Shown here: in pieces, positions 1-7,407 of the stretch
Position numbering within the stretch: the first letter of the stretch is position 1
How the letters are laid out: the number at the start of each line of letters is the position of its first letter
Position numbers and translations under genes: made by a program
NCBI RefSeq assembly: GCF_000337175.1
Contig: NZ_AOIJ01000038.1
Coordinates: 1 to 45,040, forward strand
Reading direction: 5' to 3'
DNA from: Natrinema gari JCM 14663
GTDB lineage: Archaea; Halobacteriota; Halobacteria; Halobacteriales; Natrialbaceae
Length of the DNA: 45,040 nucleotides
Notes under the pieces: generated by a model
Told to the model about the DNA's origin: nothing
Databases searched by the model: none
The model's input: the letters and a program-made list of their open reading frames with translations, nothing else

Positions 1-1
1 T

Positions 2-64
2 ATCAGCTTTACCGATCATATCACGAATGTCATAATTCAGGAACACGGAGAGCGCGTTGGCCGC
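2..64 (+). pseudogene. Possible 3' remnant of a PIN-domain (VapC-like) protein
   Basis: The second frame is open from the left edge and reads SFTDHITNVIIQEHG, which resembles the C-terminal SFTD...E(R/H) segment of PIN-domain toxins. The sequence after it (to the stop near 514) is Arg/Ser-rich and unlike any protein I know. The match is only about 15 residues and the upstream part lies outside the window, so this is a weak call. A chance open frame is the main alternative. Confidence 0.2.
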
Positions 65-649
65 TTGCCAGTCGGATGGGTCTCGGCTGACCGAACACGT
101 ACCCCCGGCGACGGCCGCCGTGATCACGGTTTTCGACCGATTCGAAGCGAGGGCTCGAGACGCAACTCGTCGTCTCGCCGTCGCCATTGGGACCCGCCGG
201 TCGATCGCGGCGATCCACACGCTGATGTCCTGCCGAGCGTCCCTAACGACGACCTTCCGTTTCAGCGGCCGGTCTACTACCGGATCGATCCGGTGGCGTA
301 CTGGGTTCGTGGTGTGCCTACCGACGGCCGCGACCGGTCGGTGGGAGACCGTCTCGAGTCTCCCGGCGGCCCGGATGGGGCCACTATCGCTCCGGGTCGT
401 GGTCTCGATGTCACCGAATCGCTTCGGGCAGGTGGGCTACGACTCACTCGGCTGGGGACTGGCATGCGGTGGCGCGCGCTATCGACTGCCCGGGGAAGAC
501 AGAGCGTACTCTGACAGTAGATGAGCGAGCGACAGGAGCGAGCGAATCGGCTGGGGAGAACGTGGGCACCCCCTGCCACGAGAGGTAGACGCGTCGTTCC
601 CGTCAGTCTCAGTCGACCACCGCGCTCGAGACACTGGAATATCGTTCAC

Positions 650-689
650 GCGGTGCACTGCTGGTCTGCCGTGGCAGACAGTGCGCCGC
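650..689. repeat. Imperfect 40-nt inverted repeat (hairpin)
   Basis: GTCTGCC (664-670) and GGCAGAC (673-679) pair perfectly around a GT loop. Outer arms GCACT (655-659) and AGTGC (680-684) extend the stem past a 4-nt bulge, and a GC-rich flank (650-653 and 685-689) can extend it further. No gene is nearby on either strand, so its role (terminator, operator or decayed element end) is unknown. Confidence 0.6.
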
Positions 690-757
690 TCGGATCGGAC
701 TGGACTCGAGGCCCGTTTGCGAGCCGGCCGGCCGAACGATCGTGGCGGCGGAGTGGT

Positions 758-779
758 GTCGACGCCACGTGGCGTCGAC
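758..779. repeat. Perfect 22-bp palindrome with CACGTG centre
   Basis: GTCGACGCCAC (758-768) is followed directly by its exact reverse complement GTGGCGTCGAC (769-779). A gapless palindrome of this length is more typical of a protein-binding site than of an RNA hairpin, which would need a loop. It lies about 100 bp downstream of the stop of the minus-strand zinc-finger gene that ends at 880. Confidence 0.7.
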
Positions 780-879
780 GAAGTGGTGGTGTCGACAGCA
801 GGGTGTGGTGTGGTCGTGCGTTCGACTCGCGACGCCGACCGGCCGGCTGACCGCCGGGGCTCGAGCGCCGAGCCCCGGG

Positions 880-1068
880 TTACTCGTCGCTGCGGTCGGT
901 CTCGCGGTGGACCAGCCCGGGCGCGACCGAACAGCCACAGGGCCTGACGACGCCGGTGTGGGGACCGGTCGATGTCAGCGCAGTAATGGGCTGCCCGCAA
1001 CTGGGACACGAGAGCAGCGCCGAGTCGGCCACTCGGCCGTCGCCATCCCGCGTCTCCTCGCTACACAT
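880..1068 (-). CDS. Small CPxCG-type zinc-finger protein (62 aa)
   Basis: A 62-residue protein with paired cysteines, CPSCG at residues 21-25 and CGC at 44-46. This arrangement fits one zinc-binding site and matches the many very small zinc-finger proteins of haloarchaea. The N-terminal 15 residues are acidic and probably disordered. The ATG start at 1066-1068 and TAA stop give a compact gene. It stands alone, with the nearest upstream TATA-like sequence (GGATATAAAC on the minus strand, near 1141-1150) about 75 bp before the start. Function is unknown; such proteins often act through nucleic-acid or protein contacts. Confidence 0.7.
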   Translation of the reverse strand: MCSEETRDGDGRVADSALLSCPSCGQPITALTSTGPHTGVVRPCGCSVAPGLVHRETDRSDE

Positions 1069-1171
1069 CGCGATCGCACCTCCCGATCGAGAGCGGCGTC
1101 GACACTGATCGCGTCGGGCGATTCCGGCGTCGTGCGGGACGTTTATATCCCGGTAGAATTAACGTAATCAT

Positions 1172-1199
1172 GCTTCGAAACCCTCGCGGGTTTGGAAGC
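1172..1199. repeat. Near-perfect 12-bp hairpin
   Basis: GCTTCGAAACCC (1172-1183) pairs with GGGTTTGGAAGC (1188-1199) around a TCGC loop, with one mismatch. It begins about 27 bp downstream of the TATA-like TTTATAT at 1142-1148, so a transcript from that site would start with this hairpin. The sequence also recalls the half-palindromic haloarchaeal CRISPR repeats, but it is a single copy. Confidence 0.5.
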
Positions 1200-1280
1200 G
1201 AGTCTCGGGTGGTCACAGCACCCGGGGCATTTCGATACAGCCCCCGTGTCGCTGGAGACCAGCTTCCAGTTTTCAGTTTG

Positions 1281-1316
1281 ATGGGTTGGAACTTATATCT
1301 ACTGTTAACAACCCAT
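1281..1316. promoter_or_regulatory. 8-bp inverted repeat flanking a TATA-like site
   Basis: ATGGGTTG (1281-1288) and its exact complement CAACCCAT (1309-1316) enclose a 20-nt spacer with a TTATAT core near 1292-1297. Dyad arms bracketing a TATA element suit a site where a repressor would block the basal factors. No clear gene starts nearby, so the transcript it would control is not known. Confidence 0.3.
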
Positions 1317-1494
1317 AATGATGCCGCCTCGAGCGGCGGGGCTCGATGCGACTCTCGTGAACGCGAGCACGAACTCCGGCGTCGCCGTCACTCAGCCTCG
1401 AGTCGGGCCGGTCACGTGGTCGATACGGTCGCGTGGTCGACTCGACTACAGCGCATAAAAAAGCGAGCGTGGAACCGTTCGGAGAGCGACCGTC

Positions 1495-2256
1495 TCAGCC
1501 GGCGATGAGTGCGGCCAGCTTGCCGCTGAATGCGGACCCGGTGGCGGTCTGCCCGTTATTGTTGGACGCGTCGACCGACTGCTCCAGTGTCTGATTGAGC
1601 ATCTGGTTACCAACGGAACCTTCGATGGAGGTACCATCAGTAGTACCGTCGTCGTTGGAATTGCCGTTGTTGGACATGCTCTCAGCGGACGTGTCACCCG
1701 GGAAGTCACATTCGGTTGTGCCAGCTTTGACTACAACCTCCGAGATTGGCTCTTCAGATGTCCAACGGACGAGGTTTGGTTCGTTGGGTTCTTTGAACTC
1801 GACATCGGTAATCGTGACTCCCATAGCGTCGCCACCTTCTGGTTCGAACGAGGTCCCAGTCCATTCGAATTTCACGAGGAGGTTACCATCCGTATCGTAG
1901 AACTGGATGTTGCTAATCGCCGGACCGTCAGGATACTCACAGTTTGTGACCTCTCCTTGGAACAGCGCCCCGTTGCCATTATCGCCATTGTCGCCATCAT
2001 CGCCGTTTATATCGCCGAAGTCAATGTCGACCCCGGTCGCGTTCTGATCGGCGAACTGGAGCGCGTTCTGCTCGATCTGGTTCGCCTGCGAGACGTCTTG
2101 CCCCTGCTCGATGTTCACGCCTGCGATTCCCAGATCACCGGTCGGTTTGTCGTCGTGGTGATCCTCACCACCTGCAGCTGCCGTCCCTGCAAAGCCCATG
2201 ACCGCCAGGCTTCCAATTAACGCGAGCGTCAGTAGTACTGTGGATGTTCGTCTCAT
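1495..2256 (-). CDS. Secreted Q/N-motif protein with a beta-rich domain (253 aa)
   Basis: The first 28 residues form a Sec-type signal peptide ending in AGTAAAG. It is almost the same as the signal of the 129-aa protein at 2818-3207, which suggests common origin. Residues 49-72 read IEQGQDVSQANQIEQNALQF and then ADQN, a short version of the Q/N ladder of the 523-aa neighbour, followed by TGVDIDFGDI, close to the tail of the 129-aa protein. Residues about 100-190 look like a beta-sandwich with two cysteines (NCEY and ECDF) that could form a disulfide. The last part is Asn/Ser/Gly-rich and ends in a hydrophobic KLAALIAG. Base composition is less GC-rich than that of nearby genes, hinting at transfer. 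I infer a minor or accessory subunit of an extracellular assembly; function is unproven. Confidence 0.75.
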   Translation of the reverse strand: MRRTSTVLLTLALIGSLAVMGFAGTAAAGGEDHHDDKPTGDLGIAGVNIEQGQDVSQANQIEQNALQFADQNATGVDIDFGDINGDDGDNGDNGNGALFQGEVTNCEYPDGPAISNIQFYDTDGNLLVKFEWTGTSFEPEGGDAMGVTITDVEFKEPNEPNLVRWTSEEPISEVVVKAGTTECDFPGDTSAESMSNNGNSNDDGTTDGTSIEGSVGNQMLNQTLEQSVDASNNNGQTATGSAFSGKLAALIAG

Positions 2257-2817
2257 AGTTTGGTTTCTGTATTCGTCCAGGCGAGCGCACCGTGTACACG
2301 CGGGCTCGTCGATCGGACACGGATCGGTTCGATCACTTCACCGATTCCTCTGCTCTGTTACCGCGAATGCCCGTCTCACGATGCGTCACCTGTTCGATAG
2401 CGACCGCAGTGTTCCATATGAAGGCTGAATACCGTTCAGAACCATACTTCTGCCCTACATCGTCCTGCTCGAGCGTTCTCCGAAACTACTGCCAGTAGCT
2501 GCTTTTTAGTAGCCAATATGGATTGTCAACGCATCATCACCGATTCGGTGAGTCGGATACAGGCCGACGAGTGACACAGACGTGTGTACGCACCTCGCCC
2601 GTCGATATGCTGCCGAGTTGCAGATCCTTGCTGCAGACAGGGAATACGATAGTCAGCCATTGCGTGAACCGCTCTGAGAGATGGAGTAGATGTCCGCTCG
2701 TGGAGGATCGTGTCTTCGCACTGTACGACTACGCACAACGCACGAATACAACGAGTAGCCTATCTACTCGCCGCTAAAAATAAAAACGGACGCCGTTGCT
2801 GACTGAGGCTGCTCTCT
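2257..2817. other. Intergenic stretch between two secreted-protein genes
   Basis: No convincing gene is present. Short frames on both strands have no haloarchaeal protein character. A small stem CTACT (2486-2490) / AGTAG (2494-2498) followed by TTTTT (2503-2507) resembles a terminator on the plus strand, although no plus-strand gene precedes it. Upstream control for the minus-strand gene starting at 2256 must lie in the left part, but I see no strong TATA box. Confidence 0.4.
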
Positions 2818-3207
2818 TTACAGGGGCAGTTCGTCGAAGTCGATGTCGACGTCGGTGTCGATCCCGGTCGAATTGGCGTCGTTGTCGTTGGCCTGGTTCG
2901 CGGAGATCGTGTACACGTCGTCAACGACGTTGACGTTGTTCTGGTCGACGTCTTGGCTCTGGTACGCAACGGTCTTCGCGTAGCTCGTGTCCGAACTGGC
3001 GTACGATGATGCGAGCTGGGTCTGTGAGTTGCTGTTACTCTGATCGTTGTTTATCGTAGTCGTCGCGCTCGAGTCCTGATCGATATCCACGGAGGAATTA
3101 ACGTCTGGGTTGATCTGCGGCTGTGCCGCTGCTGTTCCGGCGAGCCCCATGAAAGCGAGGCCGCCGATCAATGCTACCGTCAGTGTGAGCGTGAGTGCGC
3201 GTTTCAT
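2818..3207 (-). CDS. Secreted Gln/Asn-rich small protein (129 aa)
   Basis: The chosen start is the ATG at 3205-3207, because translation from it begins directly with a 28-residue signal peptide (MKRALTLTLTVALIGG onward, ending GTAAAQ). The mature part is about 100 residues, rich in Asn, Gln, Ser, Asp and Thr. It contains both halves of the ladder repeat seen in the 523-aa neighbour: ATTTINNDQSNSNSQTQ and YQSQDVDQNNVN. The tail TGIDTDVDIDFDEL matches the TGVDIDF motif of the 253-aa neighbour. There are no cysteines and no membrane anchor. I infer a small extracellular subunit, perhaps a nucleator or cap, by analogy with curli-like systems; that role is not shown by sequence alone. Confidence 0.75.
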   Translation of the reverse strand: MKRALTLTLTVALIGGLAFMGLAGTAAAQPQINPDVNSSVDIDQDSSATTTINNDQSNSNSQTQLASSYASSDTSYAKTVAYQSQDVDQNNVNVVDDVYTISANQANDNDANSTGIDTDVDIDFDELPL

Positions 3208-3890
3208 AGTGGATTCGGTCACCGTGTCAGTCGGGCACCACGCGTCTGACCACACCGGAGCGCATCCATAGCGGAGGTGCCTCGTCGTCTGGCGGCGCTG
3301 TTGCTGGTCGCAACTAAGCTGCCTCCTCCCGGTAGCGTTCCGATATGGCGCGTTGCCCGGTCGCTACTCATCACAGGGACCCATTTGAACCCGGCAAACG
3401 GTTTCGGGCCGAATAGCGGCATTAGAGCACCTGATTGGTGAGGCTAGCGTTCGGGCGGATCGTTCAGCGGCCGGCAGTTGAGTACTTGCCCTCGTTTCGA
3501 GGACGCTACCGCGTGCGTCTTCGATCCGTCGCGTTCGACCGCCTCAGTCTCTCCAGTGCCCCTGTGAAACGATCGGCACGCGACCACGATGCGCTAATAT
3601 TCGACTTCGGCGGCCGAAACGGTCCGCGAATCGTGAGCGTTCGCGTCGGTTTGCTTCGGCGCTGCCACGACGGCCTGTGACTGCGTGAAGACGATTTTGG
3701 TTGCGGAACCATAGTCCGGTATCCGCTCGAGAAGCCACCGATTTCCGCGGATAAGCAGCGGCCTATGGATTCGAAGGCCGCTTCATACTGCTGCCAACCT
3801 GTCGATAACAAAGGGACTCATGCGGATAGGATGATTTGCATCGCGGAGACTCAGAAACGAAAGACCATCACGATACAGATCACACGATCA
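3208..3890. other. Divergent intergenic region of the Q/N-protein locus
   Basis: About 680 bp separate the divergent starts at 3207 and 3891. Overlapping short frames here are Arg-rich and not credible. Two dyads stand out: TTCGGC-G-GCCGAA at 3606-3618, and an 8-bp repeat AGCGGCCT (3757-3764) / AGGCCGCT (3775-3782) about 110 bp before the plus-strand gene. They may mark operators or a structured leader. No clear TATA box is seen at leaderless distance for either gene. Confidence 0.4.
3757..3782. repeat. 8-bp inverted repeat upstream of the curlin-like gene
   Basis: AGCGGCCT and its exact complement AGGCCGCT are separated by 10 nt. The element lies about 110 bp upstream of the start at 3891 and could be an operator or a leader hairpin. 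No other copy was noticed. Confidence 0.35.
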
Positions 3891-5462
3891 ATGACAACCA
3901 CTACAACGAGACGCTCACGAGCTACGACACTCTTTCTGTCCTGTATGATCGCCCTGTCGATGGTCGCGGCCGGCGTGCCGGCTGCGACCGCAGGCGGAGA
4001 GGGTGAGTTGAATGCCGGAACGGTACACGCACTCGAGCAGGGTGAGGAACTCTATCTCGTGTTCGGAGCCGATTTGAGCGAGCAGTCGCTCGAAGAGTAC
4101 GTCAACGAGCACGCGGACGACTCGAGTAATGCCGACACCGAGATCGTTCAATACCAGGACGTCGATCAGGTCAACATCAACGAGCAAGGCTCTGCGGTGT
4201 CGATCGCGATCGACGGCGGCGAGGCAACCGCCATCCAGGAAGCGAACCAGGAGAACGACAACGTCCAGAGCGGCGAGGCGGTCACCGAGAGCGGTGGCGT
4301 CGAGACCGCGACAACCCAGTTCGAGAACGTCGGCGACGTCAACATCATTATCGGCAACGGCGGCGACCAACAGTTCGATGGCTGGGGGATCAAGGACAAG
4401 AAGGGCGACGACAAGACGATCACACAGGAAGCGGTTGCCGGCGTCGCCCAGTCCCAGACGGTCGGGCAGGTCAACTACAACAACCAGAGTACCGCCTTCG
4501 CCTTCGCGATGAACGACAGCGACGCGACCGCCCTCCAGCAGTCCTACCAGCGAAACGAGAACCTCCAGGAGGGGATGGCCAACGCCTCGAACGTCTACCT
4601 CGGTGACGGCAAGGTCGGGCACAAGAAGGACAAGTCGGGCGACCACGGCGCTGGCTCGAGTACAGGACAGGACGCTGACGCGCTGCTCGAGCAGTCTCAG
4701 GACGTCGTTCAGGAGAACGTCAATGAACAGGGCGGTGCAGTCGCCATCGCTATCGGCGAGAACAGTACCGCCACGGCGATCCAGTTCACCGACCAGAGCA
4801 ACCTTAACGAACAGATCGGGAGCGCCGACGCCTCGAACCTGATGGCGACGGCCACCGGAATGAACGTCGCGACCGCGGGCGATGTCAGCGGTGACATCCT
4901 CTCGACCGAGACCGAAGTCAGCGAACCGGACAAGGAAGACAAGAAAGACGGGATCGACGGCGAACAGGTCGCGACTGCTGGCGTCGCCCAGCAACAGGGG
5001 GTCGAACAGCGAAACATCAACCTGCAAAACACCGCACTGGCCATCGCACAGAACGGTAGCGAATCCACCGCGATTCAGCTCGCCTACCAGCAAAACTACA
5101 ACGCACAGGTCGGCTACGCCGACGCCATCAACGTCTACGCGAGCCCCGGCTACGTCACCGACGACGTTACCCGGACCTCGAGTACGACCGTGACGGTCGA
5201 CGGCAACGCGGGCGAGGACAACCCCGGCACGTCGTACGACTACGCCGGTTCCGCGAACCAGACGAACGACGCCGAGCAGACCGCGAGCGCGGCGATCGAG
5301 CAGAGCCAACTCATCACACAGGAGAACATCAACGAGCAACACACCGCCGTCGCGGTCGCCGAAGACGGCGGCAGTGCCGGGAGCTCACAGATCAGCCTTC
5401 AGGAAAACGAGAACGTCCAGCTCACGTCCGTCGCCTCGACGAACGTCTGGGCCGGCGCGTAA
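3891..5462 (+). CDS. Secreted curlin-like Q/N-ladder repeat protein (523 aa)
   Basis: The start is set at the ATG at 3891, because the upstream in-frame codons from 3765 do not look like a signal and this ATG begins a 35-residue signal peptide ending VPAATAGG. The mature protein holds five copies of an about 40-residue unit at residues 87-126, 187-226, 268-307, 367-406 and 471-510. The consensus is QxQxVxQxNxNxQxxAxAxA, then a short turn, then ATAIQxxxQxNxNxQ. Regularly spaced Gln and Asn with alternating small residues is the hallmark of curlin-type beta-solenoid amyloid repeats. Spacers of 40-65 residues are acidic or Lys/Asp-rich (for example around 165-175 and 240-252). There are no cysteines in the mature part, no C-terminal anchor and no PGF-type sorting signal. 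The protein is probably secreted and may self-assemble. Two smaller relatives lie just upstream on the other strand. Self-assembly is inference; the repeats are directly visible. Confidence 0.8.
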   Translation: MTTTTTRRSRATTLFLSCMIALSMVAAGVPAATAGGEGELNAGTVHALEQGEELYLVFGADLSEQSLEEYVNEHADDSSNADTEIVQYQDVDQVNINEQGSAVSIAIDGGEATAIQEANQENDNVQSGEAVTESGGVETATTQFENVGDVNIIIGNGGDQQFDGWGIKDKKGDDKTITQEAVAGVAQSQTVGQVNYNNQSTAFAFAMNDSDATALQQSYQRNENLQEGMANASNVYLGDGKVGHKKDKSGDHGAGSSTGQDADALLEQSQDVVQENVNEQGGAVAIAIGENSTATAIQFTDQSNLNEQIGSADASNLMATATGMNVATAGDVSGDILSTETEVSEPDKEDKKDGIDGEQVATAGVAQQQGVEQRNINLQNTALAIAQNGSESTAIQLAYQQNYNAQVGYADAINVYASPGYVTDDVTRTSSTTVTVDGNAGEDNPGTSYDYAGSANQTNDAEQTASAAIEQSQLITQENINEQHTAVAVAEDGGSAGSSQISLQENENVQLTSVASTNVWAGA

Positions 5463-5482
5463 CGGTATCATAGTTCGTCACA

Positions 5483-5499
5483 CGGCCGATGTTCGGCCG
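5483..5499 (+). terminator. Hairpin after the curlin-like gene
   Basis: CGGCCGA (5483-5489) pairs perfectly with TCGGCCG (5493-5499) over a TGT loop, 20 bp after the stop codon. A pyrimidine-rich stretch follows at about 5511-5527, but no long T run. It could end transcripts from either side, as the next gene converges. Confidence 0.4.
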
Positions 5500-5610
5500 C
5501 AGTGACCGACAACTTTCGCTTCTTTCGACGCCACCACGAAGCCACCGGAGCGGTGCGTCTCATCGTTCCCGACGGACGTGAGTGCGGCCACGATGCCGGT
5601 AGGGACCCGA

Positions 5611-6378
5611 CTACGACTCGTCCTGGTCGTCCGGTGTCGCCGATCCGTCCCCGTCGTCTCGATGTTCGGCGAGGGCTTCGTCGACCGTCAGGTCGCCGGC
5701 GGCGACACGCCGAGCGAGCACCTCGTCGATCGCCCGGTTGTGTTCGCTTCGCTCCCGCGAGCGGTCCTTGATGACCTGCAGTTCACCCGCCGTCGGTTCG
5801 ATTTCGCGTGCGTCGACGACCTCGCCCTCGAGTCGGGCGATGTTGACCGCCGCCAGCACGTCGCCCATCCCCCGCGCACCCGTGCCGAGATAGGGGGTCG
5901 TCCCCGTCTCGTCGACGAGTTCGACCTGCACGGTATCGAGTTCGTTGACTAGTTTCGCGCTCTCGAGGCGGGAGCCGTCGCCGATCCGGACGACGGGCGA
6001 CGGGGCCTCGGCGGCCTCGCGTTGGATCACGTCGACCGCGTCGCCGAGGGGGACCTGAAACGTCGCGACGATGGTCTCGCCGGTCAGGACGGCGATCCCG
6101 GGTTTCTTTCCCGGATCGACGCCGATGACCGTCCGGCCGCCGTTGCCGCGAACCGCCGCCAGCGCCCGGTCGACCGTCCGTCGAGGGTCGTCGGGGTCGG
6201 CGACGATCGTCGGGACGTCCGCGAAGGCGTCGGCGTTGTCGGCGTCGGTGACGACGACGGTTGCCTGCTCGGGAAGCGCCGCATCGGGTTCGATAGTCGT
6301 AAACGTCGTTCCGCGGTCGCGGAGTTCGTTGACGACCCCGTGGTATACCTCGAAGTCCGTCGTAGCGACGACGATCAC
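5611..6378 (-). CDS. RNase H-like fold protein next to radB (255 aa)
   Basis: The open frame continues upstream, but that part is the mirror of radB; the GTG at 6376-6378 gives the natural start (VIVVATTDFEVYHG). Residues 83-94 read TVIGVDPGKKPG, the first-strand Asp motif of RNase H/RuvC-like nucleases, with D88 as candidate metal ligand. Later acidic positions in VRIGDGSRLESAK and in RGMGDVLAAVNIARL would suit the second and last ligands. The N-terminal about 70 residues form a separate alpha/beta region, and the C-terminus is acidic. It is divergent from radB with about 96 bp between starts, which suggests a DNA-repair or recombination link. Nuclease activity is inferred from fold motifs only. 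Confidence 0.7.
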   Translation of the reverse strand: MIVVATTDFEVYHGVVNELRDRGTTFTTIEPDAALPEQATVVVTDADNADAFADVPTIVADPDDPRRTVDRALAAVRGNGGRTVIGVDPGKKPGIAVLTGETIVATFQVPLGDAVDVIQREAAEAPSPVVRIGDGSRLESAKLVNELDTVQVELVDETGTTPYLGTGARGMGDVLAAVNIARLEGEVVDAREIEPTAGELQVIKDRSRERSEHNRAIDEVLARRVAAGDLTVDEALAEHRDDGDGSATPDDQDES

Positions 6379-6474
6379 GAATCGGACTTGGCTCCGGTGA
6401 GGAATAAACGTACCCGAACCGCGAGCGGCCGCCCGTTCCGGGGCCTTTTTGCGCATCCCATCCCAACTCGGACC

Positions 6475-7206
6475 GTGATCGACGAGGCGATTCCGACCGG
6501 CTGTGGCCCGATCGACGAGTTGCTCGGTGGGGGGTTCGAACGCGGCACCGTCACGCAGTTGTACGGCCCGCCGGCCGCCGGGAAGACGAACCTCGCGCTG
6601 TCGGCGGCCGTGGAAACGGCCGTCGAGGGCGGGACCGCGGTCTATATCGATACCGAGGGGGTGTCCGTCGACCGCTTCCAGCAGTTGCTCGAGGCCACCA
6701 CCGGCCGATCGTCGCGGGACGGGGCCGAGCCGGACGATATCGAGGCCGTCGCCTCGCGAATCGTCATCGAGGACGTACTGGACTTCGAGGAACAGGCCGA
6801 AGCCGTCCGCGACGCCGAGGAGTTCGCCGAGCGCGCGGACCTGATCGTGGTGGACAGCGCGACCGGCTTCTACCGTCTCGAGCGCACCGCAGACGGTGAC
6901 GAGGGCGAGGCGCTCCGGAGCGTCACCCGACAGGTGACGCATTTGCTCTCCCTGGCCCGCAAACACGATCTCGCGGTCGTCCTGACCAATCAGGTCTTCG
7001 CCGATCCCGACTCGGATCGCACCAAGGGACTCGGCGGCAACACCTTAGAACACTGGACCGGAACAGTCGTCCGGCTCGAGCGCTTCCGCGGCGGGAAGCG
7101 ACGCGCGACGCTGGAGAAACACCGCTCGAAGCCCGCCGGGGAGTCGGCGCAGTTCCGGATCACCGAGACCGGACTCGAAGGCGGAGACGACACGCGACGG
7201 GGCTGA
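6475..7206 (+). CDS. radB: DNA repair and recombination protein RadB (243 aa)
   Basis: RadB is the small archaeal RecA/RadA paralogue that helps the RadA recombinase. The Walker A motif GPPAAGKTN lies at residues 31-39, and ADLIVVDSATGFYRL carries Walker B. VVLTNQVFADPDSD and LGGNTLEHWTG match the L2 and C-terminal parts of the family. It lacks the N-terminal helix-hairpin-helix domain of RadA, as expected for RadB. The start is the GTG at 6475 (protein begins VIDEAIPTGCGPIDELL), because the longer frame upstream overlaps the divergent gene. Length is normal for the family. Confidence 0.93.
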   Translation: MIDEAIPTGCGPIDELLGGGFERGTVTQLYGPPAAGKTNLALSAAVETAVEGGTAVYIDTEGVSVDRFQQLLEATTGRSSRDGAEPDDIEAVASRIVIEDVLDFEEQAEAVRDAEEFAERADLIVVDSATGFYRLERTADGDEGEALRSVTRQVTHLLSLARKHDLAVVLTNQVFADPDSDRTKGLGGNTLEHWTGTVVRLERFRGGKRRATLEKHRSKPAGESAQFRITETGLEGGDDTRRG

Positions 7207-7407
7207 CACGCGGTTCGAGATGTCTCGACCGCGTTCGCTCGCCGCGATTCGCGGTCGGATCGCAATCGCAATTCGTCCCCGTTCCGGAACTGATCGGCGA
7301 GTGCGACGACCTACCGGCCCCCAGTCGCTCCGACTCGGGTTTTGGATCGTCGCTGCAAAAAAGACGCAACCTGGGGGAGCCGCGAGTTCGCACGCGGTGG
7401 TACCGAC

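Larger units (their letters stand above)
65..879. other. Gene-poor stretch with strong inverted repeats
   Basis: Open frames run through this stretch on both strands, but their translations are Arg/Ser/Gly-rich, lack the acidic bias of the neighbouring proteins and resemble nothing I recognise. I treat it as non-coding. It holds two notable dyads, listed separately at 650-689 and 758-779, and an 11-bp direct repeat (GTGGTGTCGAC at 753-763 and 786-796). Confidence 0.5.
1069..1494. other. Non-coding stretch with TATA-like sites and dyads
   Basis: A TATA-like TTTATAT lies at 1142-1148. An ATG at 1170 sits at the spacing expected for a leaderless gene, but the frame behind it (to 1508) is Arg/Ser-rich and lacks haloarchaeal protein character, so I do not call it. 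A near-perfect hairpin (1172-1199) and an 8-bp inverted repeat around a second TATA-like site (1281-1316) are listed separately. Confidence 0.5.

Noticed and set aside
1172-1199. CRISPR repeat
   Set aside because: Only one copy is present, with no spacer-repeat array and no cas genes in the window.
1170-1508. Plus-strand frame starting at leaderless distance from a TATA-like site
   Set aside because: The translation is Arg/Ser-rich and basic, unlike haloarchaeal proteins, and contains a hairpin and an inverted repeat.
3915-5342. Long minus-strand frame of 475 codons opposite the Q/N repeat protein
   Set aside because: It is a Val/Leu/Arg/Asp-rich mirror of the repeated plus-strand gene; the plus strand has the signal peptide and ordered repeats.
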